From contig NZ_LGTB01000015.1 of the NCBI RefSeq assembly GCF_001238275.1, positions 104,947 through 168,946 of the forward strand: DNA of 64,000 bases, in the 5' to 3' direction. The notes below the pieces were generated by a model that was not told the DNA's origin, ran no database searches, and saw nothing but the letters and a program-made list of their open reading frames with translations. Each line of letters begins with the position of its first letter. Position 1 is the stretch's first letter. Positions 18,758 to 28,463 of the stretch are shown here, in pieces. Position numbers and translations under genes: made by a program. The DNA comes from Bradyrhizobium viridifuturi (GTDB lineage: Bacteria > Pseudomonadota > Alphaproteobacteria > Rhizobiales > Xanthobacteraceae).

Positions 18758-18839
18758 ACAGATTATATTTTTCAGATAGCGTGCGGAAGCCTAACCTGCG
18801 CCAACTACTCAAAACGAGCGCAAGAGCACGGAGAAACCG

Positions 18840-20009
18840 ATGACCGGGAGCGGACTGCCGCTGGAGGGGGTGAGGGTCGTCGAGATGACCCACATGGTGA
18901 TGGGTCCGACCTGCGGGATGATCCTGGCGCAACTCGGCGCCGAGGTGATCAAGGTCGAACCTCCGGCCGGCGACAAGACCCGCTCGCTCGGCGGCATGGG
19001 TGTCTCGTTCTTTCCGCTGTTCAATCGCGGCAAGCGCAGCATCGTGCTCGATTTCGCCAAGCCCGAGGACCGCGACACCATGCACCGGCTGCTCGCCGGC
19101 GCCGACGTGTTCCTGGAGAATTTCCGCGACGGCCAGCTCGACAAGCAGGGTCTCGGGCCGGAGGAGCTGCGCGCGAAATATCCGCACCTGATCATCGCCG
19201 GCCACAAGGGCTTTCTTTCGGGTCCGTACGATCATCGCCCGGCACTCGACGAGGTCGTACAGATGATGTCGGGGCTAGCCGCGATGACCGGCACAAGCGA
19301 GAAGCCGCAGCGGGTCGGCTCATCCGCCAACGACATCATGGGTGGCATGTTCGGGGTGATCTCGATCCTTGCCGCGCTCTACCAGAAGCGTGGCGGCAAG
19401 GTGGATGGCGCCGACATCCGCATCGGCCTGTTCGAGAACTGCCTGTTCCTGGTCGCCCAGCACATGGTCGAATACGAGATGACCGGGCGCAAGCCGCGCT
19501 CGATGCCGGAGCGCGAGCACGCTTGGCCGATCTACGACATCTTCGATGCCGCTGGTGGCGAGCGCATCTTCATTGGCGTCGTGACCGAAGGTCACTGGCA
19601 AAGCTTCTGCCGCGAGTTTGGTCTGACGGAATTCGCCGACGATCCGACATTGCGCAGCACCACGGACCGCATCATGGCTCGGGACCGGATCATTCCGCGT
19701 GTCGCCGAGGTGATCAGAGGCTGGAACGTGGCCGATCTCTCGGCGAGGCTCGACGCGCTCAACATCTGCTTCTCGCCGATCAACCGGCCGGAAGATCTGT
19801 TGCGCGACCCGCATGTATTGCGCCCGGGTGGCCTGGTTCACAATTTCAACGCCGACGGCAAGCCGTTCCGCGTCCCCGCACTGCCGGTCGAATGGAACGG
19901 CCACAATATCGGCGAAGGACTGAAGGTGCCGGTGCTTGGCGCCGATACCGACGCGGTCCGCGCCGAGCTCGATCAACAGACAATTTCATCAACCGGAAAC
20001 GCTGCGTGA
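18840..20009 (+). CDS. CaiB/BaiF family CoA-transferase
   Basis: A 389-residue class III CoA-transferase that moves CoA between an acyl-CoA donor and a carboxylic acid. Typical features are VVEMTHMVMGPTCGMILAQLGAEVIKVEPP at the N-terminus (seen here in overlapping parts), NRGKRSIVLDF, FLENFRDGQLDKQG and the putative catalytic Asp in SSANDIMGGMFG. It starts the operon divergent from lysR and is followed 7 bases later by an HMG-CoA-lyase-like gene. Together they could activate and cleave a branched dicarboxylic acid such as 3-hydroxy-3-methylglutarate or citramalate; the substrate is inference. Confidence 0.92.
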   Translation: MTGSGLPLEGVRVVEMTHMVMGPTCGMILAQLGAEVIKVEPPAGDKTRSLGGMGVSFFPLFNRGKRSIVLDFAKPEDRDTMHRLLAGADVFLENFRDGQLDKQGLGPEELRAKYPHLIIAGHKGFLSGPYDHRPALDEVVQMMSGLAAMTGTSEKPQRVGSSANDIMGGMFGVISILAALYQKRGGKVDGADIRIGLFENCLFLVAQHMVEYEMTGRKPRSMPEREHAWPIYDIFDAAGGERIFIGVVTEGHWQSFCREFGLTEFADDPTLRSTTDRIMARDRIIPRVAEVIRGWNVADLSARLDALNICFSPINRPEDLLRDPHVLRPGGLVHNFNADGKPFRVPALPVEWNGHNIGEGLKVPVLGADTDAVRAELDQQTISSTGNAA

Positions 20010-20016
20010 GGCTGAC

Positions 20017-20964
20017 ATGACCCGCGTCCACGATATCTATCCCAACGACAGAGTGAGCCTGCGCGAGGTCGGTCTGCGCGACGGCCTGCAACTGGTGAAG
20101 ACATTCCCCTCGACCGCGGCGAAGCAGCGCTGGGTGCGCGACGAATATGCCGCCGGCGTCCGCCATTTCGAGGTCGGCTCGTTCCTGCCGGCCAAGACGT
20201 TCCCGCAATTCGTCGATGTCCGCGACGTCATTGCCACCGTCGCGGCGTTGCCCGGCGCGCATGGCGTCGCGTTGGCGCTGAATGAGCGCGGCGTCAACGA
20301 GGCGCTGGCTTCCGGCGTCGCCGAGATCGCCTCGGTGGTGTCGGCGACCGAGGAGCACAGCCAGGCCAATGCCAACCGCTCGCGCGAATCCGCGATCGAG
20401 AACATCAAGCGGCTTTGCGAGCTGCGCGACGCCAGCGCCCATAAGCCGCTGGTCAATGCCGCGATCTCGATGGGGCTCGGCTGCTCGATCGTCGGCGCGG
20501 TCGATCCCAAGGAGGTGCTGCGCCTCACCGAGAAGCTCTACGAGGTCGGGGTCGACATGGTCGCGATCGCCGATACCGTCGGCTATGCCGGACCGAAGGC
20601 GGTCGGTGAGCTGACGCGTGGCGCGGTGAAGATCGCGGGCTCGAAGCCGGTCTGCGTGCATCTGCACGACACCCGCGGCATGGGCATCGCCAATGCCTCC
20701 GCCGCGCTCGATGAAGGCGCCCGCGTGCTCGATGGCTCGCTCGGCGGCCTCGGCGGCTGTCCGTTCGCGCCGGGCGCGACCGGCAATGTCGTGTTCGAGG
20801 ACCTCGTCTTCCTCTGCGAGAGCAAGGGATTTCCGACCGGCATCGATCTCGACCGCCTGATCGAGGTGCGCTCGATCCTGAAATCCGAGATGCCGGGCGA
20901 AGCGCTCTATGGCGGCCTCGCCCGTGCCGGCCCGCCGCGTGGCACGAGAGCCAAGGCGGCGTAG
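20017..20964 (+). CDS. Hydroxymethylglutaryl-CoA lyase family protein
   Basis: A 315-residue TIM-barrel lyase of the HMGL-like family. It has the LREVGLRDGLQ motif (residues about 11-21) with the metal- and substrate-binding Arg-Asp, the metal-binding His pair in CVHLHDTRG, and the active-site loop GGLGGCPFAPGATGN with its Cys. HMG-CoA lyase cleaves 3-hydroxy-3-methylglutaryl-CoA to acetoacetate and acetyl-CoA; close relatives cleave citramalyl-CoA. I chose the ATG at 20017, after the CoA-transferase stop. The operon partner and the divergent LysR favour a catabolic role for an imported acid rather than leucine breakdown. Confidence 0.9.
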   Translation: MTRVHDIYPNDRVSLREVGLRDGLQLVKTFPSTAAKQRWVRDEYAAGVRHFEVGSFLPAKTFPQFVDVRDVIATVAALPGAHGVALALNERGVNEALASGVAEIASVVSATEEHSQANANRSRESAIENIKRLCELRDASAHKPLVNAAISMGLGCSIVGAVDPKEVLRLTEKLYEVGVDMVAIADTVGYAGPKAVGELTRGAVKIAGSKPVCVHLHDTRGMGIANASAALDEGARVLDGSLGGLGGCPFAPGATGNVVFEDLVFLCESKGFPTGIDLDRLIEVRSILKSEMPGEALYGGLARAGPPRGTRAKAA

Positions 20965-20998
20965 CGTGACCAGCCGCGCCCCATCGGCAACGTTCTGA

Positions 20999-22058
20999 TC
21001 AGTCGTAGGCGCGGCGGCTCGAGCTGAAGTCCTCGACATCGGGGTGTACGGCGGGCGTCTCGCGGTAGGGCGGCACGATCAGCATCACGACCCGCCGTGT
21101 CCGGCCGGGTCTGCCCAGCAGCGTCGCCTGGGCGTCAAACTCGGAGCGGAAGACATCTGTCGCGCGCAATGTCGTGCGTGCCTGGCGTGGGCTCCGTGCT
21201 TATCACTTCTGCAACCGGAAGCGTCGCCTCTTCGTCAATCGCTTCAGGAACAAGCGGCGGCGACTTGCGCTCTGGAAACACACTGAATTCGCCCGCTACC
21301 TCCTGGAGCGGCTTCTGCTTGTCGGCCCAGTGCAGGGCCGTGTAGTCGAAACCGTGCACGATGGTGGGTTTGACGATTTCGAAATAGGGCGAGATGTCGA
21401 AGTCGCGCGGCATGTAGAGCGAGGAATCGCGGATATGCAGGATCTCGCGGCGCGCCTTGCGGCTGGCGGCGCGGGTGATCTTGGGCAGGATCGGATAGCG
21501 CACGGCGTCGAACGCCTGCGCGATCAGCGCCGAGCAGATGATCTTGGTCGGATCGCCGGAGCCGAATGCGATCATGCGCCGCCGCCAGCGCTGCGGGATC
21601 GGCAGCGGAAACAGGTAGCGCGCGAGATCGACGATGTTCTTGGTGTCGTAGCCGAAGCCGATGCGGTTGATCGCGTAGCGGCACACCGTGGTGCGGTCCT
21701 CGTAGGACAGCCCGACCGGCCGGCAGAGCCTGGTGTGATAGGTGAAATATTTCGACAGCGGCGCGGAGGTGACGCCCTCGCCGACATTGGCTTCGATCAG
21801 CACGTGCTGTTCGCCGTCAGGCTCGAATGCACCATCGATCGGCCCGACAAACAGCGCGGCATGCGACCAGGTCGATTGCGTCAGGTATTTGATGATGCCG
21901 GAGATGCGGTTGTTGCCTTCGACCAGCAGGACATCGCCCTCCTGGATGATGCCACGCAGATGGTCGGGGTCGCTCGGCGTGAACGGCTCGTAGCCGGGCA
22001 CTTCCTTCGACAGGTACCCCGCAATCCATTTACCAACGGTATCGAGCATTACGCCCAT
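20999..22058 (-). CDS. YiiX-like permuted papain-fold hydrolase, probably frameshifted near its C-terminus
   Basis: The frame from ATG 22058 runs 307 residues to a TGA at 21135. It has the YiiX/NlpC-like permuted cysteine hydrolase features: a GDVLLVEGNNRISGIIKYL segment, the catalytic His in STWSHAALFVG and the Cys in IICSALIAQAFD. Past the apparent stop the same strand stays open in another frame for about 45 codons (EFDAQATLLGRPGRTR, VPPYRETPAVHPDVEDF) up to a TGA at 20999. This suggests the true protein is about 352 residues and that one extra base, or two missing bases, lies near 21150. The natural substrate, a peptide or lipid bond, is unknown. Confidence 0.75.
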
Positions 22059-22256
22059 GGATTCCCCCCAGCGGTTCTATGACCGCTTCTGTTCACCTAA
22101 TCATGGTCGCAAGCCGTTGCAATTTAGTTCATGCGCTCAACCGATCAATCATGATTGATTTACCATGAGTGTTGCTGCGGTCGGTGAGATGCGGCACAGT
22201 TCGCGAAGCGTTCCCATTCCCTGCAAGTCCCCGGAAACCATGCCAGAAGCTATGTC

Positions 22257-23658
22257 ATGCCAGTGACCCGCCGCGATTTCCTGTCGGCATCCGCAGGTCT
22301 GGCGCTGGCGCCTGTGCTGGGCAGCCGCGGCGTTGCTGCGCCGGCACCGCGCGAAGCCGACATCGTCGTGATCGGCGCGGGTGCCGCAGGCATCGCCGCA
22401 GCGCGACGGATCGCCGCCGCGAACCGCAAGGTGATCGTGGTGGAGGCGTCCGGCCAGGTCGGCGGCCGCTGCCAGACCGATGCATCGAGCTTCGACGTGC
22501 CGTTCGACCGCGGCGCGCGCTGGATGCACAATCCCGAAACCAATCCGATGATCCGCCTGGCGCGCTCCGCGGGACTCGACATCGTCACGGCGCCGGTGGG
22601 CCAGAAGATCCGCATCGGTCGGCGCTACGCCCGTCCCGGCGAGACCGAGGAATTCCTGGCGGCGCTGGTGCGCGCCAATCGCGCCATCGACGACGCCTCG
22701 CGCAAGGCCGATATCGCCTGCGCCGCCGCAATGCCGAAGGACCTCGGCGATTGGGCGGGTACCGCGGAGTTCCTGCTTGGCGCCAGTTTCAGTGGCAAGG
22801 ATCTGAAGGATCTCTCCGCCGTCGACAAGGTGCGCGCGCAGGACCGCAACACCGCGATCGCCTGCCGGCAGGGGCTCGGCGCATTGATCGCAAAGCTCGG
22901 CGAGGGGCTGCCGCTTGTGTTGTCGACGCCGGCGCAGCGCATCCTGTGGAGCAATCGCGACGTGGTGGTCGAGACGCCTTCTGGCAAGATCACCGCGCGC
23001 GCCGCCATCGTCACGGTGTCGAGCAACGTGCTCGCGAGCGGCAACATCAAGTTCGCGCCCGAGCTTCCGAAGCGCGCGCTCGATGCCGCCGCCAAGCTGA
23101 CCCTCGGCAGCTACGATCGCATCGCATTGCAGATCCCCGGCAATCCGCTTGGGCTGTCGCGCGACGACGTCATCATCGAACAGAGCAATTCGACCAAAAC
23201 CGCATTGCTCTACGGCAATATCGCCGGCTCCTCGCTGTGCACGATCGACGTCGCCGGCTCGTTCGGCCGCGACCTGTCCGCGCAGGGCGAGAAGGCGATG
23301 GCGGCGTTTGCAGTGGAATGGCTGACCAGGCTGTATGGCAGCGAGGTGGGTGCGTCCATCAAGAAGACGAGCGCGACGCGCTGGAATGCACAGCCCTTCA
23401 TTCAAGGGGCGATGTCGGCCGCAGCCCCGGGCGCGCAATTCTCGCGCCGGATCCTGACCGAGCCGATCGGCGCGATGTATCTTGCGGGCGAGGCCACCCA
23501 TGAGACGCTGTGGGCACCGTCGACGCGCCTGGGAGAGCGGCGAGCGCGCCGCCGACGCCGCGCTGCGCAGGATCGGTGGTGCCAAGGATGCGACGCCGGA
23601 GCCCGCTGCGCCCGCCGCAAAACACAGCGCCGTGCGCCGCGCTCCGCCGGGCCGATGA
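22257..23658 (+). CDS. Tat-exported flavin-containing amine oxidase, C-terminus frameshifted
   Basis: An FAD-dependent amine oxidase of about 467 residues. The N-terminus MPVTRRDFLSASAGLALAPV is a twin-arginine signal, so the enzyme should be exported folded with FAD. The dinucleotide-binding motif VVIGAGAAGIAAARRIA is at about residue 37, followed by EASGQVGGRCQT, and the C-terminal FAD motif begins MYLAGEATHETLWG. The open frame then runs on to 23663 with arginine-rich nonsense, but adding one G at about 23509 and one at about 23520 gives the expected GTVDGAWESGERAADAALRR and a stop at 23658. The substrate, possibly a primary amine or polyamine, is unknown. Confidence 0.85.
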
Positions 23659-23750
23659 ATTGATGGTTGGATGAGATGACGGCTGCGCGTGGCTGGCTTG
23701 ACCATCGCGAGTGCGGTGATTTGGCAGCTGGGTGCAGCGGCACAACAGGT

Positions 23751-23872
23751 GTCGTCCCTGCAAAAGCAGGGACCCATACGCCGCAGCAGATGTTGTGACC
23801 GGGACTCGTCGCTCCAACGTCGCTCGCCAATAACCATTCGTGGTTATGGGTCCCTGCTTTCGCAGGGACGAC
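23751..23872. repeat. Palindromic repeat, family C copy 1 (GTCGTCCCTGC type)
   Basis: Nested inverted repeats: GTCGTCCCTGC at the left end pairs with GCAGGGACGAC at the right end, and inside each end a GCAGGGACCCAT/ATGGGTCCCTGC arm is found. It fills most of the 295-base gap between the amine oxidase and the metallo-hydrolase. A second copy with the same ends is at 37017-37136. Confidence 0.8.
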
Positions 23873-23953
23873 ATCGAGTGTGTTGCGCGGTCAGCGAGAC
23901 ATACATCCGCTTTCCCGCGACATGATTTGTCCGAGTTTTGCCGCGCCTCAGCC

Positions 23954-24898
23954 TCACACCGGCAGCTTCAGCTCCATCAGATCCTTCGCCACCACGATCC
24001 GGCCCTTGAAGTTCGTCTTCACATCGCGGGTCCAGTCGTCGTCGGTGACATCGGGATCGTCGCCGGGGACGAAGTGGCTCAGTACCAGCGTCTTGACGCC
24101 GGCGGCGGCGGCGATGCGGCCGACGTCTTCGGTCGAGGTGTGGCTGTCGAGCAGATGCTTCTTCAGCGTCGCGCCGTTCTTGGTCTTTGCGACGAGGCGA
24201 TCGACCGCGGGAATGTAGAGGCATTCGTGCACCAGCACGTCGGCGCCCTTGGCGAACTCGGCGAGCTTCGGATTGTAGGCGGTGTCGCTGGAGAACACGA
24301 TCACGCCATCTGGCGTCTCGAACTTGTAGGCGAAATTGTCCGTGATCGGCGGGTGCGGCGTGCGGAATGCCGTGACGGTGACGTCCGATGTCTTCAGCAC
24401 CACGCCGTCATCGGTGATGTCCTTTGCGATCAGCAGTTTGCGCGGGTCGGGGCGGCCTTCGTCCGCGATCCGGGTCTCGACGTCGAACTTGTTCAGCTCC
24501 CAGTATTCTTTTGTCATCGCCTCGATGCCCTTGGGACCGAACGAATGGATCGGCGTGGAGAGGCCCGCGGCCCAGGCGTTGTAGAACAGATTGCCGTATT
24601 CGAGATTGTGATCGGAATGATGATGGCTGATGAAGATGTATTTCACCGACGGGATCGGCACGCCGGCGTTGACCAGCTGCCGGCTGACGCCCATGCCGCA
24701 ATCAATGACAAAGGGCGTGTCGTTGACGACGACGAGATTGGCGGGATTGGAAGCGCCGATGCCGACGCGCGGGCCGCCCTTGGTGCCGAGAAACACGATC
24801 CGGGTGCGTGGCTTGGCATTTTGCGCGCGCACGACAGGCGACGCGAGCATCGCGGCGCTGCCGAGCGCCAGTTTCAATGTGGTGCGGCGATCGATCAT
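23954..24898 (-). CDS. Exported metallo-beta-lactamase-fold hydrolase
   Basis: A 314-residue MBL-fold enzyme with an N-terminal export signal of Tat-like type (MIDRRTTLKLALGSAAMLAS, then VVRAQ and a likely cleavage site). The zinc-binding motif FISHHHSDHN (HxHxDH) is intact, and later ligands are seen in FRTPHPPITDN, FSSDTAYN and LSHFVPGDDP. The SSDT and HECLY segments are typical of the tRNase Z/arylsulfatase-like branch. It should be a periplasmic esterase or sulphatase, but the substrate is unknown. The TauE permease gene upstream on the same strand ends 39 bases before it in reverse order, that is, the permease lies after it on the map and is transcribed first. Confidence 0.86.
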   Translation of the reverse strand: MIDRRTTLKLALGSAAMLASPVVRAQNAKPRTRIVFLGTKGGPRVGIGASNPANLVVVNDTPFVIDCGMGVSRQLVNAGVPIPSVKYIFISHHHSDHNLEYGNLFYNAWAAGLSTPIHSFGPKGIEAMTKEYWELNKFDVETRIADEGRPDPRKLLIAKDITDDGVVLKTSDVTVTAFRTPHPPITDNFAYKFETPDGVIVFSSDTAYNPKLAEFAKGADVLVHECLYIPAVDRLVAKTKNGATLKKHLLDSHTSTEDVGRIAAAAGVKTLVLSHFVPGDDPDVTDDDWTRDVKTNFKGRIVVAKDLMELKLPV

Positions 24899-24937
24899 GG
24901 TGTTCCTCCCGCAATCTTCTTCTGAGCCTTGCCGACC

Positions 24938-25714
24938 CTACCCGCCGCGCAAAATGCCATCAAGCGCCGGCAGGCCGACAATGACGGCGGCGGCGATCAG
25001 CGCGTAGCAGATCGCGCGAAACACCTGCTCGCTGGCCTTGCCGAACAGCGAGGCGCCGAACCAGACGCCGATGCCGTAGACGGGACCTACGATCAGCGAG
25101 AATTTGGCCGATTCGATCGTGATCAGTCCCGTCAACCAGTAGCTGACCAGCGAGAAGAAATCCGAGGCGCCGAAGAACAGCACGATGTTGGCGCGCGAGA
25201 TCACCGACGAGATCGGGCGTCCGAGCCAATAGGCGACGATCGGCGGGCCGCCGGTCTGCGCGAGCCCGCTGCAGAAGCCGGACAGGCCGCCAACGCCGAC
25301 GGAGAGCGCGGCGTGATCCTTGCCATGGTAGCGCCAGCCCGACAGCAGCAGCACCAGCAGCGCTGCGACGAAGCCGGAGATGATCCAACGGGTCGTCACC
25401 GGCTCGAGCACCGTGAGGAAATAGGTGCCGATGGGAACGCCGACCAGCGCACCGGCCACCATCACGGCGGTGGCCTTGCGGTCAGCCTGGGTCCAGGCGT
25501 TCGGCAGCAGCGGCGCGGCCGCGATGAAGTCGATGATGAGAAGCAGCGCCGCCACCAGCCGCGGCGCAGCGACGCTGCTTGCGAGCGGCATGAAGATCAG
25601 CGCCGAGCCGAACCCGGAGAAGCCGCGCGCAGTGCCCGACACGAAGGCGATCGCGCAGATTGCAAGCGCAATGCTGGTCGAGATGTCGGACGGGATCAGG
25701 GAGAGGGAGGTCAT
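24938..25714 (-). CDS. Sulfite exporter TauE/SafE family permease
   Basis: A 258-residue inner-membrane protein of the TauE/SafE family with about eight hydrophobic helices. Family markers are the N-terminal GTARGFSGFGSALIFMPLAS segment, the repeated GVPIGTYFL segment and GVGGLSGFCSGLAQTGGPPI in the second half. Members export sulphite, sulphoacetate or other small anions. It is transcribed ahead of the exported MBL-fold hydrolase, 39 bases apart, so the two may form a unit; if the hydrolase releases an anion such as sulphate or sulphite the pairing would make sense, but this is speculation. Confidence 0.9.
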   Translation of the reverse strand: MTSLSLIPSDISTSIALAICAIAFVSGTARGFSGFGSALIFMPLASSVAAPRLVAALLLIIDFIAAAPLLPNAWTQADRKATAVMVAGALVGVPIGTYFLTVLEPVTTRWIISGFVAALLVLLLSGWRYHGKDHAALSVGVGGLSGFCSGLAQTGGPPIVAYWLGRPISSVISRANIVLFFGASDFFSLVSYWLTGLITIESAKFSLIVGPVYGIGVWFGASLFGKASEQVFRAICYALIAAAVIVGLPALDGILRGG

Positions 25715-25786
25715 GGGAAGGCAGTGGGGTTCGATCTGCTTAGGCGCTCGTATCGAGATTCAAAAACCCCTGCAAGTCTGCAAGAC

Positions 25787-25914
25787 CCGTCATCCTGTGG
25801 TGCGCGCCCAGCGGCGCGCTTGCGACGCTGGGCGAGCCTCGAAGGATGAATCGGCCACAATTGGACCGTCGACCCTTCGAGACGGCCGCTATGCGGCCTC
25901 CTCTGGGTGACGGT
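25787..25914. repeat. Bradyrhizobium-type palindromic intergenic repeat, family A copy 2
   Basis: The ends CGTCATCCTG and GGGTGACGGTGA and the middle segment CTCGAAGGAT ... CCGTCGACCCTTCGAG match the copy at 6711-6812, while the inner stem-loops differ (GCGCGCCCAGC, GGCCGCTATGCGGCC). It lies between the TauE gene and the end of pheT. Confidence 0.8.
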
Positions 25915-25973
25915 GACAGGTTCTCCTCGCAAGTGGGCGAGGGAGCATTCCACCGCCCGCGTCAACGTCGGCG

Positions 25974-28382
25974 TCACGCCCGCAGCGTGCCGCCGGTCTT
26001 CTTCGTCACCTCGGCCACGACCTTGGCCGCAACCGCATCGATCTCCTGGTCGGTCATCGTCTTCTCGCGCGGCTGGATCGTCACCGCGATCGCGATCGAC
26101 TTCTTGTCGGGATCGATACCCTTGCCTTCGTAGACGTCGAACACGGTCACGTCAGTGATCAGCTTCTTGTCGACATTCTGCGCCGCGCGGACGATGTCGC
26201 CGGCCTTGACGCTGCGGTCGACGATGAAGGCGAAGTCGCGCGACACCGGCTGGAATGCCGAGAGCTCCAGCACCGGCTTGGCGCGCGTCGCCCGCTGCTT
26301 GCCCTGCGGGATGCGCTCGAGGATCACCTCGAACACGATCATCGGACCGTCGGCGCCAAGCGCCTCGGCCACGCGCGGGTGCAACTCGCCGAAATAGCCG
26401 AGCACGTTCTGTGGACCGATCTGGATGGTGCCGGAACGTCCCGGATGCAGCCATGCCGGGCCGCCCGGCACGATCTGCAGCGCCTGCATCGGCGCGCCGG
26501 CAGCCGCCAGCACGGCGAAGGCGTCGGCCTTGGCATCCATTGCGTCCGCCGTCGTCGAGCCGGTCCAATGCCGTCCGATCCCCTTCGACGAGGCGTAGCC
26601 GTGGCGCACACCGGAAGCGGCGACGAGTTGGTCCTCGGGCTTGTCGCCGCGGAACACCTGGCCTACCTCGAACAGCGCGACATCGGGCGTGCCGCGGTTG
26701 ATATTGGCCTGAACGGCGGCGACGAGGCCGGGCAGCAGGCTCGGCCGCATGTCGGAGAGGTCGGCCGCGATCGGATTGGCGAGCACGAGCTCGCTCTGGC
26801 CGCCGCCGAACAGCTTTGCCGCGTCATTGGTGATGAACGACCAGGTCACGGCTTCCACCATGCCGCGGACGCCGAGCGCACGCTTGGCGCGGCGGGTGCG
26901 CAGCTGCATCGGCGTCAGCACCGGCTTGCGCGGCTCCTCGCCGCGGTCGAACGGCGTCATCGGCACCTTGTCGACGCCGACGATCCGCACGATCTCCTCG
27001 ACGATGTCGGCCTTGCCCTGCACATCGGTGCGCCAGGACGGGATCGCGATCTTCACGACGGGGCCGGTGCCGGCCAGCATGAAGCCGAGCCGGGTCAGGA
27101 TCAGCTTCACCTCGACCAGCGGCACCTCGATGCCGGCAAGGCGCTTGACCTCGGTGAGCGGGAAATCGATGACGCGATCCTCGCCGAACTGCTTGCCGAC
27201 CACGACATTCTCGGACGGCGTGCCACCGCACAGCTCCAGCACCAGCCTGGTCGCGAGCTCAAGCCCGGGCACCATGAACGCCGGATCGACACCACGCTCG
27301 AAGCGATAGCGCGCGTCCGAATTGATGCCGAGCCTGCGGCCGGTCTGCGCGATGTTGATCTCGTTCCACAGCGCGGACTCAATCAGCACATCTGTCGTGT
27401 TGTCGTCGCAGCCCGAGGCCTCGCCGCCCATGATGCCGGCGAGCGATTCGACGCCGTGCTCGTCCGCGATCACGCAGACATTGCTGTCGAGCGTATAGGT
27501 GCGGCCGTCGAGCGCGAGCAGCGTCTCGCCTTCCTTGGCGCGGCGTACCGTGAGGTTGCCCTGCACCTTCTTGGCGTCGAACACGTGCAGCGGGCGGGCG
27601 CGGTCGTAGGTCATGAAGTTGGTGATGTCGACCAGCGCATTGATCGGGCGCAGGCCGATCGAGGTCAGCCGCTTCTGCAGCCATTCCGGCGACGGACCGT
27701 TCTTGACGCCGCGCACCAGCCGCAGCGCGAAGCCCGGGCACAGCGAGGCGTCTTCCACCTTGACCTGGACCGGGCAGGGGAATTCGCCCTTGATCGGCTT
27801 GATCCCGGGATCCTTGAATTTGCCCATGTCGGCGGCGGCGAGGTCGCGCGCGATGCCGTGCACGCCGGTGCAGTCCTGCCGGTTCGGCGTCAGGTTGATC
27901 TCGATGGTGGGATCGCCGAGCCCGGCCCAGTCGGCATAGCCCTTGCCGAGCGGCGCATCGGCCGGCAGCTCCATGATGCCGTCGTGGTCTTCCGAGATCT
28001 GCAGTTCGGCCGCCGAGCACAGCATGCCGCGGCTCTCGACGCCGCGGATGGTGCCGATGCCGAGCGTGATGTCCTTGCCGGGGATGTAGGTGCCGGGCGG
28101 CGAGAACACGCTGACCAGTCCCGCACGCGCATTGGGCGCACCGCACACCACCTGCACCGGCGCGCCGCCGTCGCCGGTGTCGACCATGCAGACACGCAGC
28201 CGGTCGGCATTCGGATGCTGTTCGGCCGAGATCACGCGCGCGATGGTGAACGGTGCAAGCTGCTTCGCCTTGTCCTCGATGTTCTCGACCTCGAGCCCGA
28301 TCATGGTGAGCTTGTCGGCGAGCTTCTCGAGCGGTTCGTCGGTCTCGAGATGTTCCTTCAGCCAGGAGAGGGTGAACTTCAC
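25974..28382 (-). CDS. pheT: Phenylalanine-tRNA ligase beta subunit
   Basis: An 802-residue beta subunit of the heterotetrameric phenylalanyl-tRNA synthetase. The N-terminal tRNA-binding EMAP-like domain is at about residues 39-150 (CMVDTGDGGAPVQVVCGAPN), followed by B3/B4 (SVxG-type MGGEASGCDDNTTDVLIES), the B5 DNA-binding-like domain (ADIVEEIVRIVG), and a C-terminal FDX-ACB anticodon-binding domain (FQPVSRDFAFIVDRSVKAGD). It charges tRNA-Phe with the alpha subunit encoded just upstream. The length is normal for alphaproteobacteria. Confidence 0.97.
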   Translation of the reverse strand: MKFTLSWLKEHLETDEPLEKLADKLTMIGLEVENIEDKAKQLAPFTIARVISAEQHPNADRLRVCMVDTGDGGAPVQVVCGAPNARAGLVSVFSPPGTYIPGKDITLGIGTIRGVESRGMLCSAAELQISEDHDGIMELPADAPLGKGYADWAGLGDPTIEINLTPNRQDCTGVHGIARDLAAADMGKFKDPGIKPIKGEFPCPVQVKVEDASLCPGFALRLVRGVKNGPSPEWLQKRLTSIGLRPINALVDITNFMTYDRARPLHVFDAKKVQGNLTVRRAKEGETLLALDGRTYTLDSNVCVIADEHGVESLAGIMGGEASGCDDNTTDVLIESALWNEINIAQTGRRLGINSDARYRFERGVDPAFMVPGLELATRLVLELCGGTPSENVVVGKQFGEDRVIDFPLTEVKRLAGIEVPLVEVKLILTRLGFMLAGTGPVVKIAIPSWRTDVQGKADIVEEIVRIVGVDKVPMTPFDRGEEPRKPVLTPMQLRTRRAKRALGVRGMVEAVTWSFITNDAAKLFGGGQSELVLANPIAADLSDMRPSLLPGLVAAVQANINRGTPDVALFEVGQVFRGDKPEDQLVAASGVRHGYASSKGIGRHWTGSTTADAMDAKADAFAVLAAAGAPMQALQIVPGGPAWLHPGRSGTIQIGPQNVLGYFGELHPRVAEALGADGPMIVFEVILERIPQGKQRATRAKPVLELSAFQPVSRDFAFIVDRSVKAGDIVRAAQNVDKKLITDVTVFDVYEGKGIDPDKKSIAIAVTIQPREKTMTDQEIDAVAAKVVAEVTKKTGGTLRA

Positions 28383-28463
28383 GGCTGCTTGCCTCGGTTC
28401 TTGTTGGTGTTGATCAGGTTAGCTTGGTCGCTCTGTTCGTCATGTCGCGCGCAAGCGCAGACA

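Noticed and set aside
23509..23663. A natural arginine-rich C-terminus of the amine oxidase
   Set aside because: The other frame gives the exact FAD-binding tail expected of the family and a clean stop at 23658.
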